A DNA stretch of 64,000 nucleotides from Viscum album (GCA_963277665.1 OY728122.1:1549460868-1549524867), one strand, 5' to 3'. Counted from the stretch's first letter, positions 9,659 through 22,815 are shown. Numbers and translations: made by a program. The notes: a model not told the origin generated them from the letters alone.

Positions 9659-12515
9659 GGGGTGAGATATCTTCCTCTCTAATTATTTATCCTTATTCTC
9701 AGGTGTGAGATGCATGAACATCCCATTCCTTCTTATTGAAGTTAAAAAATCAAACTTTCTTCCTCTGATTCGTTCTGCTCTATTTTGATGCAACAAAACT
9801 GTATCGATCAACCTTTGAAATAAGGTATTTTTTATCGTCATTCTTTTGGGGTTCATCTTCTCCAGTTTAAACATTCCATATTATAGCATGTAAACTCAAT
9901 GATTCTAATGGGGTTTTCTTCTGTTTTGGTGTGTGCAGTCCTACCGTTGCATCATCAGGTTGATGGAGTTGTCACGGGAGGATGATAGTGACCTGTTCTG
10001 TGGACTATTCTCATATGAAGAACATCAAGAACTGGTTATTGTTGTGGATTTATTGCTTCTCACTTATTTTACAAGCAACTGTATTGTTAGCATGTTTTAT
10101 CCCACTGGATCACAATGTAATTGACCAAATAAATATTTGAACATGATAAACAAATTGATATCAGTCATATGTTATTGCCTCTTTTTTTCTAGATATTGTG
10201 ATATCAATTCATGTTGTCTTTAGCATTTTGTTCATGATTGATATTGGTAAAGAACATAAAGATGGAATTAATTGATAATTTTTTGGAAAAAGATAAAGAG
10301 GCAAGTAATTGGATCTAGTTATTCTTATTGTAATTTGATGTTAATCAAAATGGTTCGGTAAGAATGTTTAATTATTTGTGATATCATAATGGTTAGGTTT
10401 TACGAATTTGGAACCTAAAAATAATAATTGGTTAATTCAAGATGGATTAATTAACCAGTTGATCGATAAAATATAACTCCTTGTAGGGTTTTGTGTTAAC
10501 CTATTGTTTTTAAAGGGCCGAGAGCCCAACTGTTAAAATATTTGTTTTCCTACATCCTCTGTTATGATGTGAGCATGGATGGCTATTGTGATATGTGGGG
10601 GCATGGAGGCCTTTTTGATGCGGTAGCAGTTGATGCCTAGAGTGGAGTGATGCATCAGTTTATGTGTGTGGGTGTCAGGGAGGACACCAGGGATGATGGA
10701 ATGGGATGGATGTGATTTTTGGATTCTTTCAGTTTCTTATTGGTTGATTATCTGCATTAATTTTCCCCACTGATCATGGAAGCTAGTATTACTTACCCTT
10801 CTTCTGAAAGAGGTGAAGACACATGTGGTATTCCACTTGCTTCTTGTGTTTAGCTTATCAAGAGAAGATTGGTCTATGCTCCCGCTATATGAGACCATTA
10901 CTCGACGGGTAGTACATCTACTCACCATGTTGATCCACCTTGATTTTAGTAGCATAGAATGTTTTTCTAGAGTGCCTGGGAATGTGGGAAAGTAATTATG
11001 TAATGAATAAATGAATAAATAGTGTTAACCAATGGGGTTGGAATTTACTGGAACATAATGATGAGGTTGTAATTTTGAAGGAACAATGTACTTTGTGAGT
11101 GATGCTAATGAACATTAATGTGGAATTGGTGCATGTTAATTAATGTTTAATGAATTAATTGACATAAAGTGAAACTAATAATAAGGGAATGAAATAATGT
11201 ATTAATGATGGTTAAATGGTTGGGTGATTACAGGATACCTAGTCTTATTAGTGGAAGCTCAGAGTCAGAGAGACGTTAGATGTAGTTGAGTCTATGACTA
11301 GGTTATGCCCATAGTGTGGTTGTGAGATATTGTATATCCTATACTTTTTTTGTTTCTATACGCTACTCCACCTTCTCAATAATCAAAAGTGACACCCTCG
11401 GGATTCTGAGCCCTGGGGGTGTTTTCCCCAACATTCCAGTGGGAGGATGAATGGATAACTACCCCCTTTGGCCTCGCTCTCTTCACTTGGTATTTACTTG
11501 TGCTAGCAGGAACAACAGTTAGTTTTCCCCATATATGTGTGTAGAGAGATGTAATGGCTTGTGGTTATTCACACATATATATTCTGGATATAGTATCCTA
11601 TGGACTACTATATGTGTAACATGTATAGGCCATGATGGCTTGAGGATCCATAATCGGTTCATGGGCAATAATAGATTGAGTTATAATACCCAACATATGA
11701 TACATGTTATGCGAGCTTTGGTAGATCCCGGAAACTACATGGTTACTTCGCTTATGTGGTCATGGTGGATTTTTTGCATGAGATTCATGTTATGGTGCTT
11801 CACCCAGGTGTTTGTGGGCAAGCCTTTTTGGAGAGATATGCTCAGGACGTGTGACGTTGGGGAAAACTGGCTAACCAGTGGGGAATTAGTAGCTGGGTAC
11901 CGTTGATATTCTTTACTATATGATACATTCTTGTATGCATTACTTTGTGAGAGTATCACTGGAAAGGTTGTGAACATAGTATACCTATTTAGGTGATGAG
12001 TTAGCTTCTGTTGTTGTTCTCTATGCTTTAGCATGCTTTCATTAATTTTCCACAGGAGGCTTCATGGAGGTTCCTACTGAGCATACTATTATACTCACCC
12101 TATGTATATATAAACTTTTTTTAGGTCACTTGAAGCAGGTTGGAGATCAAACTGGTTTCTACTAGTTTGGGGTTGTAGGAGCTGTTCGGGATTGTGGTTG
12201 ATGCTGTTTTTATTTTAATTTGGGTACTTGAAGTTTTCTACTTCCAGTTGTAGTACTTTTGAATGAGATTACATATGTGCTCTTCGGTTTTATTTTATAT
12301 TTCAGTTCGGAGTTGGTTTTTGTTGGTTTCTATCTTATCTATATTTTCCGCATGTGTTTTCTTAGAGGGTAATGCCTCCCATTTGGTGTTTACTAAACCC
12401 TCGGTACTTATCTCCAACCCGGGGCCTACTGGAGGCGGGGCTCGGGGGGTCATTATCTCACTTCTCACATTGTCTGCCTAGGAGGGTTACACGTTGTGGG
12501 GAAGGGGCCGTGACA

Positions 12516-13309
12516 ATAAGGGTATATGCATATTATTGGATATTCTTAGAGCTTGGTTTTTATACCTTGGGGGATCATGAGATGATCATCTAGACTTGGT
12601 TGAGTTTATGTTCAAAAAAGCCACCAAACATCAATTCAAATGTAACGTTTGAAGGATCTATTTCGAAGTCCAAGTTATTGAATACTTTGATGACATGAGG
12701 CAGACTACTTAATGGTTGTGGGGCCTTGTTTTGTATAGAAGAACTGTGAGAGGGATAAAAATATTTAGAAGATTTTGATCAACACTCAGATAGGGAAGAG
12801 ATCATGAACTGAAAATTGTATGAGATCTTTGTAGTTCACTTTGTGTGACCATATTTTCTTGGGAGTGAATCATTGGATACACCACAGAAATTTGATGAAG
12901 GAAGGAAAACTTACATCATAATTTTTGGTACTCCTCTCAATAATTTAATGGGTTTGGAGTGTGTAATATTTCCTAGATATTCATTCTCTCTATTGATGTA
13001 TGCATGATGTGTTTCATGCATCACATCTCTGGAGGTACATGTATAATCCTACACATTTTATTAACTATGAGTACATAGAGTTGGAGTCAAATACCTCTTA
13101 CATGAAGAATCTCATACATATAATTTTCCTGAGTGTGAATATACTTTGAGGGAATTGGATATATCTTTTTCATATTTGGTGGATGTATTGGTAGATCCAT
13201 GAATAAATGTGGATCAGGAATATGATGATCAACCTTAATGGCATGATATTTCTAAGCATGACCACTAGAGTCACTTATCAAGGAGGAGAAGTAAATAGAT
13301 GGGTTTAAT
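12516..13309. other. Flank of the chromovirus, no gene recognised
   Basis: About 800 bp less AT-rich than what follows, with no long open frame and no domain I recognise. It ends with a purine-rich stretch (AAGGAGGAGAAGTAAATAGA, 13280-13299) directly before an LTR-like start at 13310. It could therefore be the 3' internal end of an older LTR element into which the chromovirus inserted. Confidence 0.35.
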
Positions 13310-13500
13310 TGTAATATCCAAATTCTTTAATGATAATAAAACCTTTTTTATAATTTATGAGTATTTTTATATGTAAATGAAATGTTTTGATAAAATCACC
13401 TTATAAATGATTTTTAAAGGATTTATGTAACTGTAGAATCGTTATTAACACTTTGGTATATTCTATGGAATATTTTTCGAGGTAGGGGCTATGTTGATGT
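13310..13500 (+). repeat. Possible LTR start of an older element
   Basis: TGTAATATCC at 13310 follows a purine-rich run. Many plant gypsy LTRs start TGTAATATCC or TGTAACATCC, and the chromovirus in this window starts TGTAATTTCC. The following AT-rich text is LTR-like. The right end of this LTR was not found, and no second copy is seen. Confidence 0.35.
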
Positions 13501-16391
13501 AAGATTATAGGGAAAGTAGAACATTGATAGTGGCATAAAAGAAATAATAAATATATTAGATCATGCGTGCAATGTTTTTTATGAAATAAGAAAATATTTC
13601 TCAAATGTTGTCTTAAATGGAAAATCTAAGACCCCTATTAAATATGAAATGTTGGTTTTACCATAAGAATTATATAACCATTTTTAACGTTGGGTATTTT
13701 GGTAGATACCATATATGTACAAATATATTATATTACGACCGTGTGATTTTTCTAAAATAATAGAATAACACCAACATAGTGTTTCATATTGAAAACATGA
13801 TACCACCATTAGGTCTTGAATGATGTGTACACCCTAGGTGGGACATAACATTTTTTATCATTGAGTCTTTGGTTAAATCACATATGAGGGTAGTTTATTT
13901 TTCCCTTATTATTATTTTATTGTTATTTTTAATTAGTAGATTCATTTTTCATCTTCATCCCCATTCCACATCACCATATTTCATGCATCATTTACCTGAA
14001 ACTTTCATAGTCACCATTTCTGAGCAATTAAATATTAAAAAAACTTAATGGGGGTAAAAATAAACTCTCCCCATTCTATATTCATATTAAGCATGAGTTA
14101 AATAAAGATTTATTTGGGGGATTTAAGGATGTGATAAGAGGCTAGACCAACCATTTTAGATATTATTTGGTTTATTTCATTGAGTCTGGGAGATCCAAGA
14201 ACTCCTCTATGCACAATCAGTGAATCCCCCCTTGGTTTTCTTCTTCCTAGATCTAGATGGTTGTGACCCCTTCCACTACACTTTTGTGCTATACTGATTA
14301 AATGGTTTTGTTTTTTTAATTTCATTTTTTCTCATTATCAAAAATTACTAACATTAGGAAAAATGGTGGATTTAAAATTCAATTGACAAATCCCTTAACA
14401 TGAAGATCTAATACCATGAAATTATTAAAGGATAATTCATCAAATAATCATGATAATTTATTATATATTATCAAATTAAAATTATAAATAACAGTAAAAT
14501 GATAATTTTATGAAATTTTCAATGAATAAATTACAAGATATTATTAAAAGATAATTATAATAGATTAATTAATGAAAAATGATAAAAATATAATTACGAC
14601 AAAAAAAATTATAAATAATTATTAAAATATAATTAGAAATATATAATTTATTCAAAAAATATAAATTGATAATTATTTTTATTTTTCAAGGAATAATTAT
14701 AAAGGGATTCCACTTGTGTTTCTGATTGAATCGTGAGAGAGAGATATTTTTTTTATCAAAGTTGGTTTTATAATATTTTATAATGGGAATATTTCGATCA
14801 TATGGGTTAACCTAAATGATATTTTGTGATTATCCAATAGATAGAATGTATCATCAGATGTGATATATTACCTATTTGTGGAATGTAATAGATGATTTTG
14901 GTTCAATAAACTGTTGATACATCTCAATAATTGTAGTAATAATCCCCATGTGGAGGTGTTCTTAAAAGGAAAGGATTTCACTCCACCTTTCAAACCCCAC
15001 ATGATGTTTCACCCTTATTGTTGTTGTCAATGAAAGTTTTGGTAGGAAGTCACTAACCATGATGAGTCCTTATTTATGACTAATTGCATAATATAATGTG
15101 GTGTGTCGATATTATTAGACTATGAGAGCTCTGATCACATGTGTGCATGTTTTCTATTTGTTCACACATATGATATGATTTATGATACTTAAAATGAATC
15201 CACTATTTCCTTGTGATATTTTGATAAATTATTTGTTTTCGTCAAATTATTAATGGTTTAAAAGTGATAGGGGGACCCATCATTTCTTGATATCTCTAGA
15301 GTATGAGCTTGTTCAGACACTGCATGTGATACGTTGAAAGTACTGGGATTGATGAGGGGGAATGAAGACCTTTTGTAGCGAACCTTAGGGGCATGAAATT
15401 AATGAGTTATTTGAACCAAGTATATATAATGGTGTTTAATGTCCTGGTGTTTCCAAATCTATGGGCATGGTGATCATTTGTGATAATAACCATAGAGAGC
15501 TTGATGGGAATGATTTTCTTTGTGACTTGACCTGAAAGATAGTGATGGGGGTACGATGGCCTATTATGGACTGACCTAGAGGCATGGGGCCAATTCCACT
15601 ATTGAGAATATTTGAGGCTAGCTCTAATATTTTTTATGTATTCAAGACCATTCAGTTGTTTTTTCATGGAGAAAAAGCAGGTAAAACTGGGTTTTGATGT
15701 AGCTTGGTTAGTGAATGAATGATTTGTATGATATTTTAATGCATTAAAATTTAGTTATTATCTTGTTATAAAATCATAAGAATGGGAACAGATTCCAAGG
15801 ATTTATTGGTTGTTTTATATATATTCTTGAAATCACACCCTACTTGGGAATTTTGGTGCACTTGTAGATTTTATAACAAGGTATCCAACAAATGGAAAAT
15901 TCCCTACAGTGGATAGTTGATGCTAGTGGTATAGAGTTATTAGTGTACCTGGATAGACACTAGAGTATGAACTACTTATTTACATATATTTTTTTAATCA
16001 TCACTTATTACTATTTTTTGGATATCTACTTTTGGATCCCATTTATTATTATGAAATGTATGCCATCATTATATTCTTTATGAACACTAATTATATTTAT
16101 TCTATAAGTCATTATTATTTTTATTTATGAGGAAAATTATATGATACCGAGAGTACAATCACACCACTGATTAAATTAGACCATCACTACTAGTTTTTCA
16201 CCCTCTTCTATATAGGGAGGTGCACATGAGGTTATGTGACCCTCCAGATCAGACCCGGTGGTTTGGTTCATGGTGTTATTATAAATCCAATTATAATTGG
16301 TTTTAGAATCACCATGAAATTATTATCATTAATTTTATTGACCAAATTATAAATATCCAGAATATATAAATCATTTATAATATTCATTATT
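13501..16391. other. AT-rich stretch without recognised features
   Basis: No coding signal, RNA gene or clear repeat array. A short GC-richer patch at about 16200-16270 (with TATATAGGGAGG) may be part of an LTR. The rest could be the body of the LTR that begins at 13310, which is an inference only. Confidence 0.3.
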
Positions 16392-16830
16392 CTATAAATA
16401 ATTTCCTTCATATATGCAGTACATCTCATATATCAATTCCATAATATATTTCAAATAAATCTTTTTGTTAATAATGAATGAATATCTTATATTTTCCAAA
16501 AAAAATATATAAATAAAATTTATATTCATGTAAGAGACATAGTAAACACTTTCTAATTCCAAAAATAATTCACTAGGTGGACATAGATCATATGTTCCTA
16601 CTTTTGATATAGAAACTCTTTCACCACTATTAACATATATAGCTACTTCTAATTTCAACAGTTTAATCCAATATCTATGTTAGACTTTATTAATAAAAAA
16701 ATTATTTTCTCCCAATATCTATTACCCATGTGTCAAAATTAGAGAAATTATTATCTGTATTATTCATACCCATATTCTTTGAATGATTCTCTTTTAGAAT
16801 TATTCTGGTACTGTGATACCAAAATTTAAA
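16392..16830 (-). pseudogene. Ty1/copia pol fragment: protease and following spacer
   Basis: On the minus strand the part nearest 16780-16725 reads TWVIDIGRK, matching the copia protease site WILDSGA or WVIDTGA with the active-site residues changed. After a stop-filled, shifted piece, an open frame (16658-16392) reads VAIYVNSGERVSISKVGTYD, then LELESVYYVS, then RYSFIINKK. This follows the copia block of the type VGNG..V.V..IGTYRL, L.L....YVP, G.SF.F. The rest of pol is not found to the left, where other elements lie. Confidence 0.65.
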
Positions 16831-18700
16831 AGTATATGTATAACCTATAAAATATCTCAAAAATTATATTCATAATGTAGGTCAGAATCATAAAAAAGAC
16901 ATATATTTTGTTCAGTAATATGTTTTATATCATTTCTGTATGTACTTTTATTAAATATACTATCACTAAAATGATGAAGTCATCTGTCGTATCTTATTAG
17001 TGGTCCAATATTCACAATTCAATAAATTTTGTTTTATCAATACAGTTTATTCCCATATTAAAATTTATTTATATATGATATCATGAAAATGATATGATAT
17101 ATAAATATTGGTTAATTAAGTAGAAAATCAATTTTCCAAATATATTATGATGATAAACACAACTCTAATCATCTAGTATACTTATATTTAGGGTTTTCTA
17201 GCTACGTGTTACCTAAATCTCACAATATGATATTTTTACATTACATATATGATTATCCACATAATCCATGCCTTATAGAATAAAATCCACGGGTGTCTAA
17301 TTTTTATGGCTACTTGTGATAAATTATTGTTGTCTTAATATGTTATTTTTTTAGAAGGAATCACACAAATAATATTTATTGGATTTTTTAATCTCACTAT
17401 TTTTATATGCCTCTTATATATATCAGTAAATACTATTTCATTATATGTAATACTTACAAATCATGTAATAAATATATGTATTCATGATTAAATATATTTA
17501 TGTTAAAATCATATTCCTCAAAAAAAATTATCATTTTCCAAACATGTTAGCATATAACACCTTATATAAGTCCTTATTTGTGTTACTTATAGGAAAATAA
17601 AATTCATTTATATGAAAACATATCAAAATGTATCCCTATAATAAGGTGTAAGAAACCATTTCATGTGAAATATTATAATGATAGAAAAACAAAAATACAT
17701 ACAATAAAAAACATGGTGAGGTAAGTATTCAATTCTCAATATTTCTATACAGATCCCAAGTCCCCTATCCAGAGAATTCTGTCGAAAATTACTATTATAC
17801 ATGGATAAATACTCAAGAGATAACTTCGTTATATTATAACAGTATCACAAAATTTTCATAAAACATTACCAACCGTTATTATTTAGTTCATATATTAGAT
17901 TAAAAATATTAAAAAATTAAACGATAAATAAATATTTTTTGTTATTTATAGCATGTAATTATTATATGAAGAGATAAAAAATTATAACAATTTGTTTAAA
18001 CACATTATACTAAAATATACTACATTCAAATTATGAGCAATTTTGATACATTATTAATAAATAATTATTCCATAAATATGTAAACAATTTATATATTTAA
18101 CATGTGATATGATATTTTTAAAATGGCTAAATTTTATCAAAACAACTTTTGATAAGCTATAATGTTATGTGGACTGGGATTAGGTCCTTTGATCCATCAT
18201 TATTAAATTAATTCATGAAACTTATTCTTTAATTTTTTACCAAAAACCATGGTTGAAACCCATAAATCCAATTTTCATAGTTTGATATTTTTTATGGTGA
18301 ATTACATAATAGAACCTCCATAAATCATGGATCAGATTACAAGAAGAATGAATTTTGGTGAATTTATTTTCCTTAAACCATAGATAATAAACATGCACCA
18401 CGACATGGTTTTTAATTTTGGAAATTAAATTTTTATAAATCATTACCATTTTGGTCAATAAACCATGATGTAATCATGTGGAAAATTGATTCTATGTTTT
18501 ATGATATTTAAATCATTATTTTACCAAAAACATGAAATTTTCACATTAATACATTATAAACCACAATATTTTTTAACAAACCATGTAGATTTCAGTTTTT
18601 TTAAACCACGACATTGTTTTAAAATAATGGTTATGGTTTTGAAAAAATTCCATGTTGTTTTTATTCAATTGATTCTCATCTTATTGATTCATTACAATCC
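16831..18700. other. Region expected to hold copia gag; nothing readable
   Basis: Lies between the copia protease fragment and a minus-strand primer binding site, so gag of that element would be expected here. No zinc knuckle or gag motif can be read. From about 18150 to 18700 the sequence is full of ACCATG- and CCATGATT-like words on both strands, including two copies of ACCACGACATKGTTTT about 208 bp apart (18397 and 18605). Confidence 0.3.
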
Positions 18701-18715
18701 ATGGCTCTGATACTT
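18701..18715 (-). other. Primer binding site of a minus-strand LTR element
   Basis: The + strand reads ATGGCTCTGATACTT; the usual plant site, reverse complemented, is ATGGCTCTGATACCA, a match at 13 of 15 positions. It lies about 11 bases left of a TGTTGG sequence (18727) that could be the LTR edge. Orientation and distance fit the copia protease fragment 1.9 kb to the left. Confidence 0.6.
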
Positions 18716-18726
18716 TTAAATTAATT

Positions 18727-19400
18727 TGTTGGAAATAACAAAATAGTTGATGAAAAATAATGAACCCTAAAAAATAAAATCTAGAAGTGGACTAAATAAA
18801 TGAAATAAAGAGTTTAAAATAATGTGTACCTATCAATCCATGAAAAATAATTTCCAATAATTATTTTTATTGAGTTCCCTAAATAGGAATATTATGATCT
18901 TACCTCAAAAGGATTCTATTGGCTACTAGAATCATGAAAGGATTTGGTAGGACCCATTCATCTTTATGGGTGTTCTAGAACACCCTATATAACGAATAAT
19001 GAAATTAAATTATTTATAGAGATTTTATAATAATAAATATTTAACTCCTATATAAACAAACGAGGTCTTTGAACTCCATTTATATAACTTATTTATTGAA
19101 TAAAGTAGCATGTTAGAGTACAATATCTTATATGTTATGAAATGTCCATCCTTTGGATCCAATATTTCAAATTTTTATATAATTATTACAAATTAATGTA
19201 TGTGATTTATAAAAACTATTAATAATCTATTATTTTCCAAAATAAATCATCATATGATGCATTAATAACATCTATAATCATTCTTATCATTTAAAGAATA
19301 TTAGACAAATGAACTGCTATACTATAAAAAATAAACACCACGCTGTAGTTTTAGGAACCATAAACACAATCAAACCTTGGTGTGATGACTCATAGAATTT
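18727..19400 (-). repeat. Probable 5' LTR of the minus-strand copia element
   Basis: Starts TGTTGGAAAT on the + strand next to the primer binding site. The far end is not defined; it must lie before the gypsy integrase fragment at 19484. A single-copy LTR cannot be confirmed from this window, because the partner LTR is missing. Confidence 0.4.
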
Positions 19401-19483
19401 AATGTTTTATTATGTCATATATATTTCTCATATCCAAGTATATCATGGTAATAATAAATAAAACTAATAATTAAAATTTTGTT

Positions 19484-19960
19484 GTGATGTTAGTGAGAAG
19501 TAAAATGCTTAAAAAATTTAACATCATAGATTTATTTTTAAATACTAAGGAACCAATTTTTAAAATTTACCCTCATTTTTTATGTGGAATAAATAAGGAT
19601 TTATCCATAAGGTTTCCACACCTTACAATCCTAAAACTAATGGTATTTATAAACTATCAGATAATGAAATAATTCATTTGTAAGAGTAAATAGAGCATCC
19701 AAATAGAAATGGTTTGGATCCATAAATTAGATATTTATATTTGGTCGTAATAAGCTAAATTGAGAACTCGAATAGGGATATCACCTTATATGAATGTTTA
19801 TGAGAGAAACTATCACTTTTTTCAAAGAGTTTACACATAAAACAGTTTTGATTATAAAAAAATATGGCATTGATTTTTATATGCTTGAGTAGAAAAGAAA
19901 TTAAGATTATATACTTTATAAGAAAACAAAAGGAATGAATATGAAAAATAAAAATGGTAT
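19484..19960 (+). pseudogene. Ty3/gypsy integrase fragment
   Basis: A first frame reads LKKFNIIDLFLNTKEPIF, in the place of the NIFSRFGTPRAIISDGG block of gypsy integrases. After a one-base shift the next reads STPYNPKTNGIY (19619-19654), very close to STPYHPQTNG. Further on are HPNRNGLDP and a YRLVYGK-like position reading DITLYECL. The order and spacing fit the core of integrases of the Athila/Tat branch. Stops and the shift make it non-functional. The rest of the element was not found nearby; a minus-strand copia element seems to have landed just upstream. Confidence 0.7.
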
Positions 19961-22669
19961 AAATGGAGAATAAATATACCCCTGATGATATGATCCTATA
20001 TGGTGAGATTAAGGTTCAATTTAGGGTAATACAATAAAATTTATAAATTAAAATTCATTTTGAAAAATTTTATTCCAAATGGTCTATAACTTTCAAAATA
20101 ACACATGTATGTCCATTTTATTACATAACTATAAGAAATTAACTAAATAAATCAATAATTAAATTGAATGGATATAGAATGAATATATTTAGAGATAGAT
20201 AGAAGTACACTCTAAATGAGGAGACCATTTTACTATATATAAGTACTACCATGATTCCTAGGTTTTTATTTCCCCCAAATGTGTTTTATGCTATTGACAT
20301 ATAATTATTAAATAAACTATATGTTTCATGATTAGTAAGGAATTTTCAAAATTTTAGTTTATGATAATAGAAAATTATGATTTTCCCATTATGATTTTTT
20401 TGATTTAATATTATAATTTTTTTTTATCTTTAGTTTGATTCTGTATTTTTTCACTATGTTTTTGAACTTTTTTTAGAATTTTCATATCATTTTGAAATGA
20501 GTTTTCAATAAAAAAAGGTAGATTATTATTGATTTAACATCATTAATATAAATAATATTTGATATACTCTTGTTTTTATATTGATTTATGAATAAAATTA
20601 TATTTTTATCAAAAAAAAAACCCATGGTCAGAAAAAATTCTCAATGTCAAAATACATTTACATACGAGGACTCCAAGAAACACATAAATATTATTTATAA
20701 TTAACATGTTGTTGATTGAATAATGATGCATGTTCAATCATTATAACCCTTAACGATACACATCTTAAAATATAGGTGATTAGGATATATTATAAATGAT
20801 TAAGAATTTTTTTTCATTTAGTAAACCCTTTACATTAACTTTTTTCCATACTAACATTTATCATTTATTTCACCATTAAAGTCCATGAAAGGAAATATAT
20901 TATTTTCACTTCATACCAAAATATTTTCACACCTTGATCTAAAGTAAGTTCATATAAATAGTAAACTTTATATATGGGTGAATGTCTTTTCCATGGTTAG
21001 GTGGGGGAATTTATTATTGGGGGAGATATTCATACTACTTTACATAAAAATGGGATGAAGAATTCTTTATAAAAAAAATAGAGATGTTTATTGTTGTATA
21101 TTTTCCATTATAAAAATAAAAAGAAAATAATGAGGAAACTTTATGAAAATAGGTAAGATAAGTGAAATAAGTAAATTTCATTGTATGTTATTTAAAAAAT
21201 TAAGGAATAGGAATAAATTTTATGTTTATTCAATGATTGAAAATATGGTATTTTATGTTGTGGATAAAAAATATATATAGTTTATAAGAGTTTAACATAT
21301 TTTTAGAATAATTATTTTTGTTAAATATAAATAAAAAAACTGTTTCAATAATAAATCCATATTAATGGTAATTTTTATTGATAGTGTAATTTTCTCAAAT
21401 ATGTGGATGAATGAGAGATGTAATAATATTATAGAAATGGGGTGGTTTTACATGATTTATTATATAATTATGTAAATATCATTAAGTGTTTATGTGAAAT
21501 AATTATAGGTAAGGAAGGTTAAAATATTCCTGGGTGTAAAAAAATTGAATATAGTTTTTATAAATAAATACATTAATATATTTTAAGATAAACCATGATA
21601 AATAAATGATATTGATAAATTTTGAGTTACTACTTTAGAAATATTGGGAATTAATTTTTCATTAATATATAATTTTCCACATGAGAGAAAAATAATAGTA
21701 TGGATGAGTTTATTTTTATAAAAATTTCAATATTTTTTATTATAATTCATATTAAAAAAAATATCATATTTTTTTATAATTTGTTTTATTATATATATAT
21801 ATCCATAATTTTTGGATATTTTTGAATATATATTGGATATTTATGATAAATATTTTATATTAATGATTTGAATGAATGCACTACATATAAACATTCTAAG
21901 GTTTTTCTTTTTATTTGTATATGTTGTGATTTTTGAAATAATAGATGGTTAGGATTCAATTGAGCTTTTTAAAAACTTTAGAAACATGATATTTTCTCGG
22001 ATGGTTAAAGGTTTAGAAAAGAAAATGGTTTTTTTATTATATTATTTTATTCCATATGTCATATTAATCAAAAAATTAATCTCAATAATTGATATTTTTA
22101 TTTAATATGGAAATATATGAACATGTATTATTGTCTAAATTTATACAATTTTATATTAACATCAAGTGACATCCTACAAAACCTATTTCCCAATATAATC
22201 TATTGTACTACCAGGTTGATTTGGTGTAGTTTGGTTGAAGATTATGGTATATCAATGAAACTAGCCCATTTAAAGGATATTATTATTTAGTGATGAGTTT
22301 GTTGTTTTATGTTACTCTAGAAGAGATTGGTATTGGTGATTTTTTATTTAAATAATTAACTAGGGTTGTATTTTTGAGTTACTACAACCTGATTATGGTT
22401 TATAAATCATTTTCTGATTGGGGGGAGACCTTGTGTTTTTATGGTTTGTAAAATAGGTATCGAGTGATCTATTCGATTATAGTCCAATGGAAAGATGAGA
22501 TGAAATGTATAGAGGAATTTTTAATCATTTAAACCAAGATCATGATGATACTCAGGTTACTAGGTTTCATTGTAATTAATAATAAATACACTCCAATTCC
22601 ACATAAAATCTTAAATTTTGAGAAAGATATAGATTCATTTTATGTATATTGGTTGTATTGAAATAAAAA
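19961..22669. other. AT-rich stretch without recognised features
   Basis: Low-complexity AT-rich DNA with no coding signal. It may contain the 3' part of the gypsy element at 19484, but no PPT or LTR edge was identified. Confidence 0.35.
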
Positions 22670-22815
22670 AGAGATACATTTATACTAGATTAATATCTTT
22701 ATAGATAATGGGATAGTCCTTTTATCAAGGGTAGTTTCACCATTACTAATGGAAAAATAAGTAGAATTAGTATTCACAAACAAATTATACATGATAAGTT
22801 AATCTTCTTGTTTAA
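22670..22815 (+). pseudogene. Possible copia RNase H tail
   Basis: The frame KEIHLY, stop, INIFIDNGIVLLS, then VELVFTNKL resembles the end of copia RNase H, which usually reads TKHIE.D.HFIRD followed by (Q)LADIFTK.L. The agreement is spread out and includes one inserted residue, so this is weak. No RT is found upstream on the same strand. Confidence 0.3.

Larger units (their letters stand above)
1..12515 (+). mobile_element. Ty3/gypsy chromovirus (Tekay/Del type), decayed, left end outside window
   Basis: A nearly complete LTR retrotransposon read on the + strand: partial 5' LTR, primer binding site, gag, protease, RT, RNase H, integrase, chromodomain, PPT region and 3' LTR, in the standard Ty3/gypsy order. 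A chromodomain after the integrase together with LTRs near 3.9 kb fits the Tekay/Del clade of plant chromoviruses. Window position 1 aligns with about 8892 in the right LTR, so roughly 280 bp of the left LTR lie outside the window. The full element would be near 12.9 kb. All coding parts carry stops, so it cannot move by itself. The target duplication cannot be checked because the left flank is missing; the right flank begins ATAAG at 12516. Confidence 0.93.
8610..12515 (+). repeat. 3' LTR of the chromovirus, full length about 3.9 kb
   Basis: Starts TGTAATTTCCCC directly after the PPT region and ends GGGGCCGTGACA at 12515, so it has TG...CA ends with short inverted TGT..ACA termini. It aligns with 1-3557. 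The 3.9-kb length is at the large end for plant LTRs but usual for Tekay-type elements. It contains an AT-rich promoter block, a large body without reading frames, and two repeat regions near its start. Confidence 0.92.

Noticed and set aside
11535..12034. Open frames of 123 codons (+) and 99 codons (-) in the right LTR
   Set aside because: The matching part of the left LTR does not keep these frames, and no domain is seen. LTR sequence, not genes.
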